Source of the DNA: Streptomyces montanisoli
GTDB taxonomy: Bacteria > Actinomycetota > Actinomycetes > Streptomycetales > Streptomycetaceae
NCBI RefSeq assembly: GCF_017813245.1
Contig: NZ_JAGIQL010000026.1
Coordinates: 1-56,905, forward strand
Length of the DNA stretch: 56,905 nucleotides
Direction: 5' to 3'
The notes below the pieces were generated by a model, which saw only the letters and a program-made list of their open reading frames with translations, did not search any database and was not told the DNA's origin. This document shows positions 8,737 through 17,469 of the stretch, in pieces (position 1 is the first letter of the stretch; each line of letters starts with the position of its first letter). The position numbers were made by a program, and so were the translations under genes.

Positions 8737-8753
8737 GGAGAGTCGTCCAACCG

Positions 8754-9671
8754 ATGGCCGGTCCCGCCTTCCGCGCCGCCGCCGTACGGGTGCGCACCCC
8801 CGCAACCAGCGCCAACCTCGGCCCGGGCTTCGACGCCTTCGGCCTCTCGCTGGGGCTCTACGACGACGTCGTCGTGCGCGTCGCCGACACGGGACTGCAC
8901 GTCGACATCGCGGGGGAGGGCGCCTCGTCACTGCCACGCGACGAGAGCCACCTGCTGGTACGCGCGCTGCGCACCGCCTTCGACCTGCTGGGCGGGCAGC
9001 CCAGGGGACTTGAGGTCGTCTGCGCCAACCGCATCCCGCACGGCCGCGGCCTCGGCTCGTCCTCGGCCGCCATCTGCGCGGGGATCGTCGCGGCCCGCGC
9101 CGTGACGATAGGCGGCGACGCCAGGCTCGACGACACGGCCCTGCTCGAACTCGCCACCGAGATCGAGGGCCACCCGGACAATGTCGCGGCCTGCCTGCTC
9201 GGGGGGTTCACACTCGCCTGGACGGAGAACGGGGCCGCGCGCGCCATCAGGATGGATGCCGCGCCCTCCGTCGTCCCCGTGGTGTTCGTGCCCGACGCGC
9301 CGGTGCTCACCAGGACCGCGCGCGGCCTGCTGCCGCGCACGGTCCCCCATGTGGACGCGGCGGCCAACGCGGGCCGCGCGGCCCTGCTGGTCGAGGCGCT
9401 GACGCGCCGTCCGGAGCTGCTGCTGCCCGCCACGGAGGACCGCATCCACCAGGAGTACAGGCAGCCCGCGATGGAGCAGAGCCTGGTACTCGTCGACAGG
9501 CTGCGCGGGGACGGCGTCCCCGCCATGATCTCCGGCGCGGGGCCCACGGTCATCGCGCTGGTCGAGGACGATGCGGCCGACAAGGTCGCACGGCTGGCGG
9601 GCGAGGGATGGGCCGCGAACCGGCTCTCCCTCGACGCGGCGGGCGCGAGCGTCCTGCCGCTCGGGTCCTAG
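8754..9671 (+). CDS. thrB: Homoserine kinase
   Basis: GHMP-family kinase (305 aa) phosphorylating homoserine, supplying ThrC. The N-terminal ATSANLGPGFDAFGLSL, the P-loop-like IPHGRGLGSSSAAICAG and C-terminal MISGAGPTVIAL are diagnostic. The frame is open further upstream, but ATG 8754 is chosen because it follows AAGGAG (8735-8740) and the family begins at VRVRTPATSANLGPG. Unlike hom-thrC, it is set apart by 279 bases containing a hairpin, a G-rich stretch and a tandem duplication, so it may be partly independently expressed. Confidence 0.97.
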   Translation: MAGPAFRAAAVRVRTPATSANLGPGFDAFGLSLGLYDDVVVRVADTGLHVDIAGEGASSLPRDESHLLVRALRTAFDLLGGQPRGLEVVCANRIPHGRGLGSSSAAICAGIVAARAVTIGGDARLDDTALLELATEIEGHPDNVAACLLGGFTLAWTENGAARAIRMDAAPSVVPVVFVPDAPVLTRTARGLLPRTVPHVDAAANAGRAALLVEALTRRPELLLPATEDRIHQEYRQPAMEQSLVLVDRLRGDGVPAMISGAGPTVIALVEDDAADKVARLAGEGWAANRLSLDAAGASVLPLGS

Positions 9672-10074
9672 CGGGCCCGGTATTCCGGGATCGCGATTGC
9701 CGGTGAGTGAGAGGGGGAATGTTTGTTGGTGCCGGTAGTGTTAACCTCAATACAGCACCCGGAGCCGGATACGGCTCGGTGCTTTGCGTCCCCAGTCGGG
9801 ACCACCCGTTCATCCGGGAGCCTCCTCAACTGCCCGCGCAGCCTGCCTGAGCAGTTTTGAGCACGCACCGGAGCCGGTACGACCTTCCACGCTTTCCCCC
9901 GCAGTGGGGCGAGCAGGGAGCCTCGGGCCGGAACCCATGGCACGCACGCAAGTTTCCCCGCCGTACCCGGCGGGACCACCGTCCCGACACGGTCAACAAG
10001 CCAGGACCGTTGTCGGACAGCACAACCGGTCGCCGAGCCAGAAGGCCGACGTCCGCTCCAGGGAAGGACCCTTC
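9672..10074 (+). promoter_or_regulatory. Long rho leader region with hairpin
   Basis: About 400 bases without a convincing gene precede rho. A structured element lies at 9756-9783: GCACC-(CG)-GAGCCG-GATA-CGGCTC-GGTGC, an 11-bp stem with a two-base bulge and tetraloop. The AT-richer stretch at about 9720-9755 (TTGTTGG, TTAACC, CAATAC) is the best promoter candidate. Rho is commonly autoregulated through its own leader in other bacteria, so this is a plausible control region. The rho frame is open through the leader but shows no coding character. Confidence 0.5.
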
Positions 10075-12204
10075 GTGAGCGACACCACCGATCTGATGGG
10101 CGTGTCTGCCGACGACAACGTCGACACGACCGCGCCCGCCGCAGGTGCTGCCTCTGGCACCACCGCACGGCGCCGCCGCTCCGGCACCGGCCTCGACGGC
10201 ATGGTCCTGGCCGAGTTGCAGCAGGTCGCGTCCGGCCTCGGGATCAGGGGCACCGCGCGGATGCGCAAGAGCCAGCTGATCGAGGTCATCAAGGAGGCGC
10301 AGGCCGGCGGCGGCGCTCCCGCGGCCAAGGCCGCGGACGCGGGCGCCGAGACGAAGCCCAAGCGCCGCGCCACGTCCCGTACCCGTACGGGCGAGTCCGA
10401 CGGCGCCGCGGCGGCCGACGCGGCGCAGCAGCAGATCGACATCCCCGGCCAGCCGGCGAGCGACGAGCAGCCCGCGGGCGGCGAGCGCCGCAGGCGCAGG
10501 GCCACGGCCCCGGCCGGCGCCCCCGAGCAGGGCCAGGACGGCAAGGCGGAGCCGCAGGGCGACGCCAGGGCCGAGGCCGCCGTGTCGGCGCCCGAGACGG
10601 ACGGCCGGCAGGGCCGCGGCGAGCGCCAGGAGCGCGGCCAGGCAGGCCAGGGCGGCCGCGACGGCCAGCAGGACCGCCAGGGCGGCCAGGGCGGCGGCGA
10701 CGGACGCCAGGACCGGCAGGGCCGCGGCGAGCGCCAGGAGCGCGGCCAGGCAGGTCAGGGCGGCCGTGACGGCCGTGACGGCCAGCAGGACAACCGTCAG
10801 GGCGGCCGCGACGGCGGTCAGCAGGACAACCGGCAGGACCGCGGCGACCGCAGGGACGGCCGCCAGGGCCGCAGGGGCAAGGGCGGCGACGACCAGGGCG
10901 GCGGCGGCCAGCAGGGCCGCAGGGACCGCCAGGGCGGCGGCCCGCAGGACGACTTCGACGAGGACGGCGGCGGCCGCCGCGGCAGGCGCGGGCGCTACCG
11001 CGACCGCCGCGGGCGCAGGGGCCGCGACGACTTCGCGAGCGAGCCGCAGGTCGCCGATGACGACGTCCTGATCCCCGTCGCGGGCATCCTCGACATCCTC
11101 GACAACTACGCGTTCATCCGGACCTCCGGCTACCTGCCGGGCCCGAACGACGTCTACGTCTCGCTCGCTCAGGTCCGCAAGAACGGCCTGCGCAAGGGCG
11201 ACCACGTCACCGGCGCCGTGCGGCAGCCGAAGGAGGGCGAGCGCCGCGAGAAGTTCAACGCGCTGGTCCGCCTCGACTCCGTAAACGGCATGGCGCCCGA
11301 GTCGGGCCGCGGCCGCTCCGAGTTCCAGAAGCTGACGCCGCTCTACCCGCAGGACAGGCTCCGCCTGGAGACCGACCCCGGCGTGCTGACGACGCGGATC
11401 ATCGACCTCGTCGCCCCGATCGGCAAGGGCCAGCGAGGCCTGATCGTCGCCCCGCCGAAGACCGGCAAGACGATGATCCTCCAGGCCATCGCCAACGCCA
11501 TCACGGTCAACAGCCCCGAGTGCCACCTGATGGTCGTCCTCGTCGACGAGCGTCCCGAAGAGGTCACCGACATGCAGCGGTCGGTGAAGGGCGAGGTCAT
11601 CTCCTCGACCTTCGACCGCCCCGCCGAGGACCACACCACGGTCGCGGAGCTCGCCATCGAGCGCGCCAAGCGCCTCGTGGAGCTCGGCCACGACGTGGTC
11701 GTGCTGCTGGACTCCATCACGCGCCTGGGCCGCGCCTACAACCTGGCGGCGCCCGCCTCGGGCCGCATCCTGTCCGGTGGTGTCGACTCGACCGCGCTCT
11801 ACCCGCCGAAGCGCTTCTTCGGCGCCGCGCGCAACATCGAGGACGGCGGCTCGCTGACGATCCTCGCGACCGCGCTGGTGGAGACGGGCTCCCGGATGGA
11901 CGAGGTCATCTTCGAGGAGTTCAAGGGCACCGGCAACATGGAGCTCAGGCTCGACCGCAAGCTCTCCGACAAGCGCATCTTCCCCGCGGTGGACGTCGAC
12001 GCGTCCAGCACCCGCAAGGAGGAGATCCTGCTCAGCTCGGACGAGCTGTCCATCGTCTGGAAGCTCCGCAGGGTGCTGCACGCGCTCGACCAGCAGCAGG
12101 CCATCGAGCTCCTGCTGGACAAGATGAAGCAGACGAAGTCGAACGCGGAGTTCCTGCTGCAGATCCAGAAGACCACCCCGATGCCGGGCAACGGCAACGA
12201 CTGA
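10075..12204 (+). CDS. rho: Transcription termination factor Rho with large Arg/Gly/Gln-rich insertion
   Basis: Hexameric RNA-dependent ATPase (709 aa). The GTG at 10075 is chosen because it follows GGGAAGGA. Order: Rho N-terminal helical domain ([20 protein letters not shown]) at about 40-80, then a roughly 240-residue low-complexity insertion rich in QGGRDG and DRQGG motifs, then the cold-shock RNA-binding domain ([20 protein letters not shown]), and the ATPase core with Walker A PPKTGKT near residue 460 and Walker [12 protein letters not shown]-loop and R-loop regions look intact. Insertions of this kind are typical of actinobacterial Rho and widen RNA binding. A 15-bp terminator follows. 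Confidence 0.97.
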   Translation: MSDTTDLMGVSADDNVDTTAPAAGAASGTTARRRRSGTGLDGMVLAELQQVASGLGIRGTARMRKSQLIEVIKEAQAGGGAPAAKAADAGAETKPKRRATSRTRTGESDGAAAADAAQQQIDIPGQPASDEQPAGGERRRRRATAPAGAPEQGQDGKAEPQGDARAEAAVSAPETDGRQGRGERQERGQAGQGGRDGQQDRQGGQGGGDGRQDRQGRGERQERGQAGQGGRDGRDGQQDNRQGGRDGGQQDNRQDRGDRRDGRQGRRGKGGDDQGGGGQQGRRDRQGGGPQDDFDEDGGGRRGRRGRYRDRRGRRGRDDFASEPQVADDDVLIPVAGILDILDNYAFIRTSGYLPGPNDVYVSLAQVRKNGLRKGDHVTGAVRQPKEGERREKFNALVRLDSVNGMAPESGRGRSEFQKLTPLYPQDRLRLETDPGVLTTRIIDLVAPIGKGQRGLIVAPPKTGKTMILQAIANAITVNSPECHLMVVLVDERPEEVTDMQRSVKGEVISSTFDRPAEDHTTVAELAIERAKRLVELGHDVVVLLDSITRLGRAYNLAAPASGRILSGGVDSTALYPPKRFFGAARNIEDGGSLTILATALVETGSRMDEVIFEEFKGTGNMELRLDRKLSDKRIFPAVDVDASSTRKEEILLSSDELSIVWKLRRVLHALDQQQAIELLLDKMKQTKSNAEFLLQIQKTTPMPGNGND

Positions 12205-12228
12205 CGGGCAGGTCGCACGGCACACACG

Positions 12229-12266
12229 GGTGCCCCCTCGCGCTTCCACAGGCGCGAGGGGGCACC
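12229..12266 (+). terminator. Intrinsic terminator after rho
   Basis: Perfect 15-bp stem GGTGCCCCCTCGCGC (12229-12243) / GCGCGAGGGGGCACC (12252-12266) with an 8-base loop, followed by TTTG. It begins 25 bases after the rho stop. Confidence 0.9.
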
Positions 12267-12394
12267 TTTGTGCGACCCTTTGGTGAGCTGGATCTCGTGA
12301 CAACGGCACAGGAGGACCACGCGGCAAAAGGACGCGTGCCGGGCCCCGGGCCACGGCAGGGGCGGCACGACCGGGCCGACAGCCGAGGGAGACC

Positions 12395-13453
12395 ATGACC
12401 GCCGACCGGAGCAGCCGACGCCGCACGCTCAAGGGCGTCATCTGGACTCTCGTCGTGCTGGTCGCCGTCATCCTGGGCGGCCTCGGATACCTGTACGCCC
12501 GCCTGAACGGCAACCTCAGCGGCATCAACATCAACGCCCAGCTCGGCGACCACCGGCCGCGCAACGTCGACAACGGCTCCGAGGACATCCTCGTCCTCGG
12601 CTCCGACTCGCGGGCCGGCGCGAACGCGAAGTACGGCAAGGCCTCGGGCGCCCGCTCCGACACCGCGATGGTCGTGCACGTCTACCACGGCCACAAGAAG
12701 GCCGCAGTCGTGTCCATACCGCGCGACACCCTCGTCCACCGGCCCGCGTGCGCGGCGAAGAAGGGCGGCACGGCGCCGGCCGAGCCGTCCGCCATGTTCA
12801 ACAGCGCCTACGAGGTCGGAGGGCCCGCGTGCGCCGTCAAGACCGTCGAGCAAATGACGGGCATCCGGATGGACCACTACATCGAGGTCGACTTCACCGG
12901 CTTCAAGAAGCTGATCAACCAGCTCGGCGGAGTCAAGGTCACGACGACGAAGGCCATCCACGACAAGGACAGCCACCTCGACCTGGGGCCCGGCACGCAC
13001 ACCCTCGACGGGGAGCAGGCCCTCGGCCTCGTGCGGACCAGGCATGCGGTCGGCAACGGCAGCGACCTCGGCCGCATCGAGCTGCAGCAGGCGTTCATGA
13101 AGGCGCTCATCCACCAGGTCAAGGGGGTCGGGCTGTTCAGCGACCCGAAGAAGCTGTTCGACCTGGCGGACACCGCGACGAAGTCCATCACGCCCGACTC
13201 GCAGCTCGACTCCGTCAACGAGCTGATCGGCTTCGCCGGAGGACTCCAGAACCTGTCCGCGAAGGACGTGACAATGATCACGCTGCCGGTGAAGTACGAC
13301 CCGGCCGACCCCAACCGCGTGGTGCCGCTCCAGCCCGGCGCGGACACCGTGTGGAAGGCGCTGCGCGCGGACCGGCCCATCCCGCCCTCGGCCACCAAGC
13401 ACTCCGCGGGCGACACGGGCGACGCGAGCGGCATTGTCAAGGCCGCGCCCTGA
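12395..13453 (+). CDS. LytR-CpsA-Psr (LCP) family cell-wall glycopolymer transferase
   Basis: 352-aa protein with a short Arg-rich cytoplasmic N-terminus, one membrane helix (about residues 14-36) and an extracytoplasmic LCP domain. Motifs: ILVLGSDSRAG, ARSDTAMVVHV, the arginine-containing VSIPRDTLV and GEQALGLVRTRHA followed by DLGRIELQQAFMKAL, which line the polyprenyl-pyrophosphate site. Family members attach teichoic acids or other glycopolymers from lipid carriers to peptidoglycan. ATG 12395 follows GAGGGA. The nearby WecA-like transferase at 18.9 kb could supply a lipid-linked precursor, but that link is inference. Confidence 0.9.
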   Translation: MTADRSSRRRTLKGVIWTLVVLVAVILGGLGYLYARLNGNLSGININAQLGDHRPRNVDNGSEDILVLGSDSRAGANAKYGKASGARSDTAMVVHVYHGHKKAAVVSIPRDTLVHRPACAAKKGGTAPAEPSAMFNSAYEVGGPACAVKTVEQMTGIRMDHYIEVDFTGFKKLINQLGGVKVTTTKAIHDKDSHLDLGPGTHTLDGEQALGLVRTRHAVGNGSDLGRIELQQAFMKALIHQVKGVGLFSDPKKLFDLADTATKSITPDSQLDSVNELIGFAGGLQNLSAKDVTMITLPVKYDPADPNRVVPLQPGADTVWKALRADRPIPPSATKHSAGDTGDASGIVKAAP

Positions 13454-13482
13454 GCCCTCCCCGGGCACGTCCCCGCGCGGCC

Positions 13483-13510
13483 GGGAACAAGGACGGCGGG
13501 ACTCCGGTTT
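13483..13510 (+). promoter_or_regulatory. Candidate sigma-R promoter of rpmE
   Basis: GGGAAC (13483-13488), an 18-base spacer, then GTTTTG from 13507, close to the Streptomyces sigma-R pattern GGGAAT-N18/19-GTT. It lies about 105 bases upstream of rpmE, which encodes a zinc-binding L31; from memory, rpmE has been reported in the thiol-stress regulon of S. coelicolor. Confidence 0.5.
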
Positions 13511-13614
13511 TGGGAGATGCGGACAGTGCTGGCAGACTGGACCGCCGGTCCCGGTTCACGTACGCGCAGTCCGCGCGTGCGACCCGGCGCCCTCCCCAGA
13601 ACTAGGAGAGACCC

Positions 13615-13854
13615 TTGAAGCGCGACATCCACCCCGCGTACGTCGAGACCCAGGTCAGCTGCACCTGTGGCGCGTCGTTCACCACCCGCAGCACCATCGA
13701 GTCCGGCACGATCCGCGCCGACCTGTGCTCCGAGTGCCACCCGTTCTACACGGGCAAGCAGAAGATCCTCGACACCGGTGGCCGCGTGGCCCGCTTCGAG
13801 GCCCGCTTCGGCAAGGGCGCCACGTCCGGCAAGGCCGGTTCCGCCAAGAAGTAG
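13615..13854 (+). CDS. rpmE: 50S ribosomal protein L31, zinc-binding form
   Basis: 79-aa ribosomal protein. Four cysteines (C16, C18, C38, C41, in SCTCG and CSECH) make this the zinc-containing type, in contrast to the Cys-less paralogue used under zinc shortage. The typical [20 protein letters not shown] segment is present. Start is TTG at 13615 after AGGAGAG; no better upstream start keeps the conserved KRDIHPAY N-terminus. Confidence 0.97.
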   Translation: MKRDIHPAYVETQVSCTCGASFTTRSTIESGTIRADLCSECHPFYTGKQKILDTGGRVARFEARFGKGATSGKAGSAKK

Positions 13855-13864
13855 CGAGCACCAC

Positions 13865-13911
13865 GCGCCGGCGCTCGGTGCCCCGCCAAGGGGCGCCGGG
13901 GCCGGCGCTTT
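13865..13911 (+). terminator. Terminator-like hairpin after rpmE
   Basis: Outer stem GCGCCGGC (13865-13872) / GCCGGCGC (13901-13908) enclosing an inner GGTGCCCC / GGGGCGCC stem, followed by TTT, 11 bases after the rpmE stop. Confidence 0.55.
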
Positions 13912-13989
13912 GCCGTCCCGGGCAGGCCGGCGGCCCGGCACCCCACCCACCCGGCTCCCGCTCCACTTCACCCCCTTCAGGAGACCCCG

Positions 13990-15069
13990 ATGTTCGAGGC
14001 GGTCGAGGACCTCGTCGGCGAGCACGCCGACCTGGAGAAGAAGCTCGCCGACCCGTCGGTCCACGCCGACCAGGCCAACGCGCGCAGGCTCGGCAAGCGG
14101 TACGCGGAGCTGACGCCCATCATCGGCGCGTACCACTCCTGGAAGAGGACCGGCGACGACATCGCCACCGCGCGCGAGCTCGCCGCCGAGGACCCCGACT
14201 TCGCCGCCGAGGTCAAGGAGCTCGAACAGCGCCGCGACGAGCTGACCGAGCGGCTGCGCCTGCTGCTCGTGCCGCGCGACCCCAGCGACGACAAGGACGT
14301 CATCCTGGAGATCAAGGCGGGCGCGGGCGGCGACGAGTCCGCCCTGTTCGCGGGTGACCTGCTGCGCATGTACCTGCGGTACGCCGAGCGCACCGGCTGG
14401 AAGACCGAGATCCTCGACTCCACCGAGTCCGAGCTCGGCGGCTACAAGGACGTCCAGGTCGCGGTGAAGACCAAGGGCGGTGGCGGCGCCACGGAGCCCG
14501 GCAACGGCGTGTGGGCGCGGATGAAGTACGAGGGCGGCGTGCACCGCGTGCAGCGCGTGCCCGCGACCGAGTCGCAGGGCCGCATCCACACCTCCGCCGC
14601 CGGCGTGCTCGTGACGCCCGAGGCCGAGGAGATCGACGTCGAGATCAACCCGAACGACCTCCGCATCGACGTGTACCGCTCCTCGGGCCCCGGCGGCCAG
14701 TCCGTCAACACGACGGACTCCGCCGTCCGCATCACCCACCTGCCGACCGGGGTCGTGGCCTCCTGCCAGAACGAGAAGAGCCAGCTCCAGAACAAGGAGC
14801 AGGCCCTGCGCATCCTGCGCTCCCGCCTGCTGGCGGCCGCGCAGGAGGAGGCCGAGTCGAAGGCCGCCGACGCACGGCGCAGCCAGGTGCGCACCGTCGA
14901 CCGCTCCGAGAAGATCCGGACGTACAACTTCCCCGAGAACCGCATTTCGGACCATCGCGTCGGCTTCAAGGCGTACAACTTGGACCAGGTGCTCGACGGC
15001 GAACTCGACGCCGTGATCCAGGCGTGCGTCGACGCGGACTCCGCCGCGAAGCTCGCCGCCGCCCAGTAG
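13990..15069 (+). CDS. prfA: Peptide chain release factor 1
   Basis: RF1 (359 aa), which reads UAA and UAG and triggers peptide release. The catalytic GGQ lies in [18 protein letters not shown] and the codon-reading region contains the [17 protein letters not shown] segment with the PAT tripeptide diagnostic of RF1. The ATG at 13990 follows CAGGAGA. The next gene, prmC, starts 11 bases after the stop and encodes the methylase that modifies the GGQ glutamine, so the pairing is functional. Confidence 0.97.
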   Translation: MFEAVEDLVGEHADLEKKLADPSVHADQANARRLGKRYAELTPIIGAYHSWKRTGDDIATARELAAEDPDFAAEVKELEQRRDELTERLRLLLVPRDPSDDKDVILEIKAGAGGDESALFAGDLLRMYLRYAERTGWKTEILDSTESELGGYKDVQVAVKTKGGGGATEPGNGVWARMKYEGGVHRVQRVPATESQGRIHTSAAGVLVTPEAEEIDVEINPNDLRIDVYRSSGPGGQSVNTTDSAVRITHLPTGVVASCQNEKSQLQNKEQALRILRSRLLAAAQEEAESKAADARRSQVRTVDRSEKIRTYNFPENRISDHRVGFKAYNLDQVLDGELDAVIQACVDADSAAKLAAAQ

Positions 15070-15080
15070 GAGGAACCAGC

Positions 15081-15998
15081 GTGCAGCCACCACACGGCGG
15101 GCCCCCCGGGGGCGACGGCGCGCCACGGGAGGCACGCCGCGCAGCCGCACCGCGCAGCCTGCTGCTCGCCGAGGTCGCCCAGGCGACCCGGCGGCTCGCG
15201 GACGCCGGCGTGCCGTCGCCGCGGTTCGACGCGGAGGAGCTCGCCGCGTACGTGCACGGTGTGAAGCGCGGCGCGCTGCACACCGTGGGCGACGCCGACT
15301 TCGACGCGCGCTACTGGGAGGCGATCGCACGCCGCGAGGCGCGCGAGCCGCTCCAGCACATCACCGGCCGCGCCTTCTTCCGCTACCTGGAACTCCAGGT
15401 GGGCCCGGGCGTCTTCGTGCCGCGCCCCGAGACCGAGTCCGTGGTGGGCTGGGCGATAGACGCGGTGCGTGCGATGGACGTCGTCGAGCCCGTCGTCGTC
15501 GACCTGTGCTCGGGCTCGGGCGCGATCGCGCTGGCCATCGCCCAGGAGGTGCCGCGCTCGACGGTGCACGCGGTGGAGCTGTCCGACGACGCCCTCGTGT
15601 GGACGCGCAAGAACGCCGACGGGTCGCGGGTCACCGTGCACGCGGGCGACGCGCTCGGCGCGCTGCCCGAACTGGACGGCCAGGTCGACCTGGTGATCTC
15701 CAACCCGCCGTACATCCCGCTCACCGAATGGGAGTACGTGGCGCCCGAGGCGCGCGACCACGACCCCAGGATGGCGCTGTTCTCCGGTGAGGACGGCCTC
15801 GACACCATCCGCGGCATCGAACGCACCGCGCACCGGCTGCTGCGTCCCGGCGGGCTCGTCGTCATCGAGCACGCCGACACCCAGGGCGGCCAGGTGCCGT
15901 GGATCTTCAGCGAGGAAGCCGGCTGGGCCGACGCGGCCGACCACCCGGATCTCAACAACCGCCCACGGTTCGCGACCGCCCGCAGGGCGATGCCGTGA
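15081..15998 (+). CDS. prmC: Release factor glutamine N5-methyltransferase
   Basis: SAM-dependent methyltransferase (305 aa) modifying the Gln of the GGQ motif in release factors. SAM-binding VVDLCSGSGAIALAIA and the catalytic SNPPYIP are visible, with PLQHITGRAFF and VPRPETE in the N-terminal and substrate regions. GTG 15081 is chosen because AGGAGG lies immediately upstream after the prfA stop; the first ~25 residues are Gly/Pro/Ala-rich and not conserved. Its stop codon is inside a perfect 27-bp tandem duplication. Confidence 0.95.
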   Translation: MQPPHGGPPGGDGAPREARRAAAPRSLLLAEVAQATRRLADAGVPSPRFDAEELAAYVHGVKRGALHTVGDADFDARYWEAIARREAREPLQHITGRAFFRYLELQVGPGVFVPRPETESVVGWAIDAVRAMDVVEPVVVDLCSGSGAIALAIAQEVPRSTVHAVELSDDALVWTRKNADGSRVTVHAGDALGALPELDGQVDLVISNPPYIPLTEWEYVAPEARDHDPRMALFSGEDGLDTIRGIERTAHRLLRPGGLVVIEHADTQGGQVPWIFSEEAGWADAADHPDLNNRPRFATARRAMP

Positions 15999-16032
15999 CC
16001 GGCGTGCCCGCAGGGCGATGCCGTGACCGGCG
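15978..16032 (+). repeat. Perfect 27-bp direct repeat duplicating the prmC stop region
   Basis: The 27-mer at 15978-16004 (it begins GCCCGCAGGGCGATGCC and ends GTGACCGGCG) is repeated identically at 16006-16032 with a one-base spacer. The prmC TGA (15996-15998) is in copy one; copy two puts a TGA in a different frame because the period is 28. Confidence 0.95.
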
Positions 16033-16086
16033 AGGTGCAGAATGTGGCCGCGAACCGGGTCAAGGAAACAGAAGGAGCCTGTGAAG

Positions 16087-16734
16087 ATGGCACGGCGTTA
16101 CGACACCAACGACGCGACCGACCGCACCACCGGTCTGCGAGAGGCAGCGTCCGCCGTGCGGCGCGGGGAGCTCGTCGTGCTGCCCACCGACACGGTGTAC
16201 GGCATCGGCGCCGACGCGTTCGCGGCGGAGGCCGTCGCCGACCTGCTCGACGCGAAGGGCCGGGGCCGCGCCATGCCGAGCCCCGTGCTCATCGGCTCGC
16301 CCAACACGCTGCACGGCCTCGTCACGGACTTCTCCGAGCAGGCGTGGGAGCTGGTCGACGCGTTCTGGCCCGGCGCCCTCACCCTCGTCGCCAAGCACCA
16401 GCCGTCGCTGCAGTGGGACCTCGGGGACACCCGCGGCACCGTCGCCGTGCGGATGCCGCTGCACCCCGTCGCGATCGAGCTGCTGACGGAGGTCGGCCCG
16501 ATGGCCGTCTCCAGTGCCAACCTCACCGGCCACCCGGCGCCCGAGGACTGCGACGCGGCGCAGAACATGCTCGGCGACTCCGTCTCCGTGTACCTGGACG
16601 GCGGCCCCACGCCCGGCAACGTGCCGTCGTCCATCGTCGACGTCACCGGGAAGGTGCCGGTCCTGCTGCGCGCGGGCGCCCTCGACGCCGACGAGCTGCG
16701 CAAGGTGGCACCCGACCTAGAGGTGGCCAGTTGA
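16087..16734 (+). CDS. L-threonylcarbamoyladenylate synthase (Sua5/YrdC/YciO family)
   Basis: 215-aa enzyme making threonylcarbamoyl-AMP from threonine, bicarbonate and ATP, the first step of tRNA t6A37 modification. Conserved: GELVVLPTDTVYGIGADAF, KGRGRAMPSPVLIGS (variant of the KxR-P motif), FWPGALTLVA, VAVRMPLHP and MAVSSANLTGHPAP. It is the short form without the C-terminal Sua5 domain. ATG 16087 follows GAAGGAG with a 9-base gap; an in-frame GTG at 16081 is too close to the site. The gene overlaps the next one by four bases (TTGA). Confidence 0.92.
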   Translation: MARRYDTNDATDRTTGLREAASAVRRGELVVLPTDTVYGIGADAFAAEAVADLLDAKGRGRAMPSPVLIGSPNTLHGLVTDFSEQAWELVDAFWPGALTLVAKHQPSLQWDLGDTRGTVAVRMPLHPVAIELLTEVGPMAVSSANLTGHPAPEDCDAAQNMLGDSVSVYLDGGPTPGNVPSSIVDVTGKVPVLLRAGALDADELRKVAPDLEVAS

Positions 16735-17384
16735 CCGTCCCTGAGGGGCGTGGCATAGCGGACACCTCGCGCGAGGGCGGCAGCACGTTCCGCATCCTCC
16801 ACGTCAGTACCGGCAACGTCTGCCGCTCGCCCATCACCGAGCGGCTCAACCGGCATGCCCTCTCCGCCCGCCTCGGCGAGCGGCTGGCCGGCGGACTGGT
16901 CGTGGAGAGCGCGGGCACCTGGGGCCACGAGGGCGCCCCCATGGAGGCCAACGCCGAGGCCGTGCTCGCCGACTTCGGCGCGGACACGGCGGGCTTCGTC
17001 GGGCGCGAGCTGCTCGACGAGCACGTCATCAGGGCCGACCTCGTCCTGACGGCCACGCGCGACCACCGCGCCCAGGTCATCTCGATGGGCCACTCGGCGG
17101 GCCTGCGCACCTTCACTCTCAAGGAGTTCACCCGGCTGGTGCGGGCGATAGACCCCGCCACCCTGCCCGACCCGCTGGACGACGGCGTCGTGGAGCGCGC
17201 GCGTGCCCTCGTCAGGGCGGCGGCCGCGCTGCGCGGCTGGCTGCTCGCGCCGAGCCCCGAGGCCGACGAGGTCTACGACCCGTACGGCGCCCCGATCACC
17301 CTGTTCCGCTCCATCGGCGACGAGATCCACCAGGCACTCGACCCGGTCGTGACGGCCCTGACGGGCGTCCCCGCCGCGCTCTGA
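16731..17384 (+). CDS. Low-molecular-weight protein-tyrosine-phosphatase-like protein, nucleophile Cys replaced by Ser
   Basis: 217-aa LMW-PTP fold protein. The P-loop, normally C-x5-R-S, reads S26-T-G-N-V-C-R32-S-P (codon AGT at position 26), so the catalytic cysteine is a serine while the second Cys, the Arg and the general-acid Asp (D183 in YDPYG) remain. The family fold is otherwise clear: VESAGTWGHEGAPMEANA and ELLDEHVIRADLVLTAT. The TTG at 16731 is the only start that includes the P-loop without overlapping the preceding gene heavily; it overlaps that stop as TTGA. It probably binds phosphotyrosine or another phospho-ligand rather than hydrolysing it, or has diverged in chemistry. Assignment to the fold is firm; activity is unknown. 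Confidence 0.82.
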   Translation: MTVPEGRGIADTSREGGSTFRILHVSTGNVCRSPITERLNRHALSARLGERLAGGLVVESAGTWGHEGAPMEANAEAVLADFGADTAGFVGRELLDEHVIRADLVLTATRDHRAQVISMGHSAGLRTFTLKEFTRLVRAIDPATLPDPLDDGVVERARALVRAAAALRGWLLAPSPEADEVYDPYGAPITLFRSIGDEIHQALDPVVTALTGVPAAL

Positions 17385-17469
17385 GCCCGGCCGCGCCCCG
17401 GCCCCCGCGCGGCATGCGGCCCCTCGCTCTACTCTGGACGTACCCGCCCACAGCCGACCGGAGCGCCCC

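Noticed and set aside
4185..8900. 1571-codon open frame on the minus strand
   Set aside because: Antisense shadow of lysA-hom-thrC; composition is typical of the complement of GC-rich codons and no domain is recognisable.
9721..9743. Sigma-R promoter upstream of rho (GGGAAT followed by GTT)
   Set aside because: The spacing is 20 bases, outside the 18-19 expected.
9826..12663. 945-codon minus-strand frame across rho
   Set aside because: Shadow of the Arg/Gly-rich rho insertion; no ribosome-binding site or conserved motif.
16023..16730. Long frame fused to the phosphatase-like protein
   Set aside because: It runs antiphase through the threonylcarbamoyl-AMP synthase gene; the phosphatase-like protein begins at TTG 16731.
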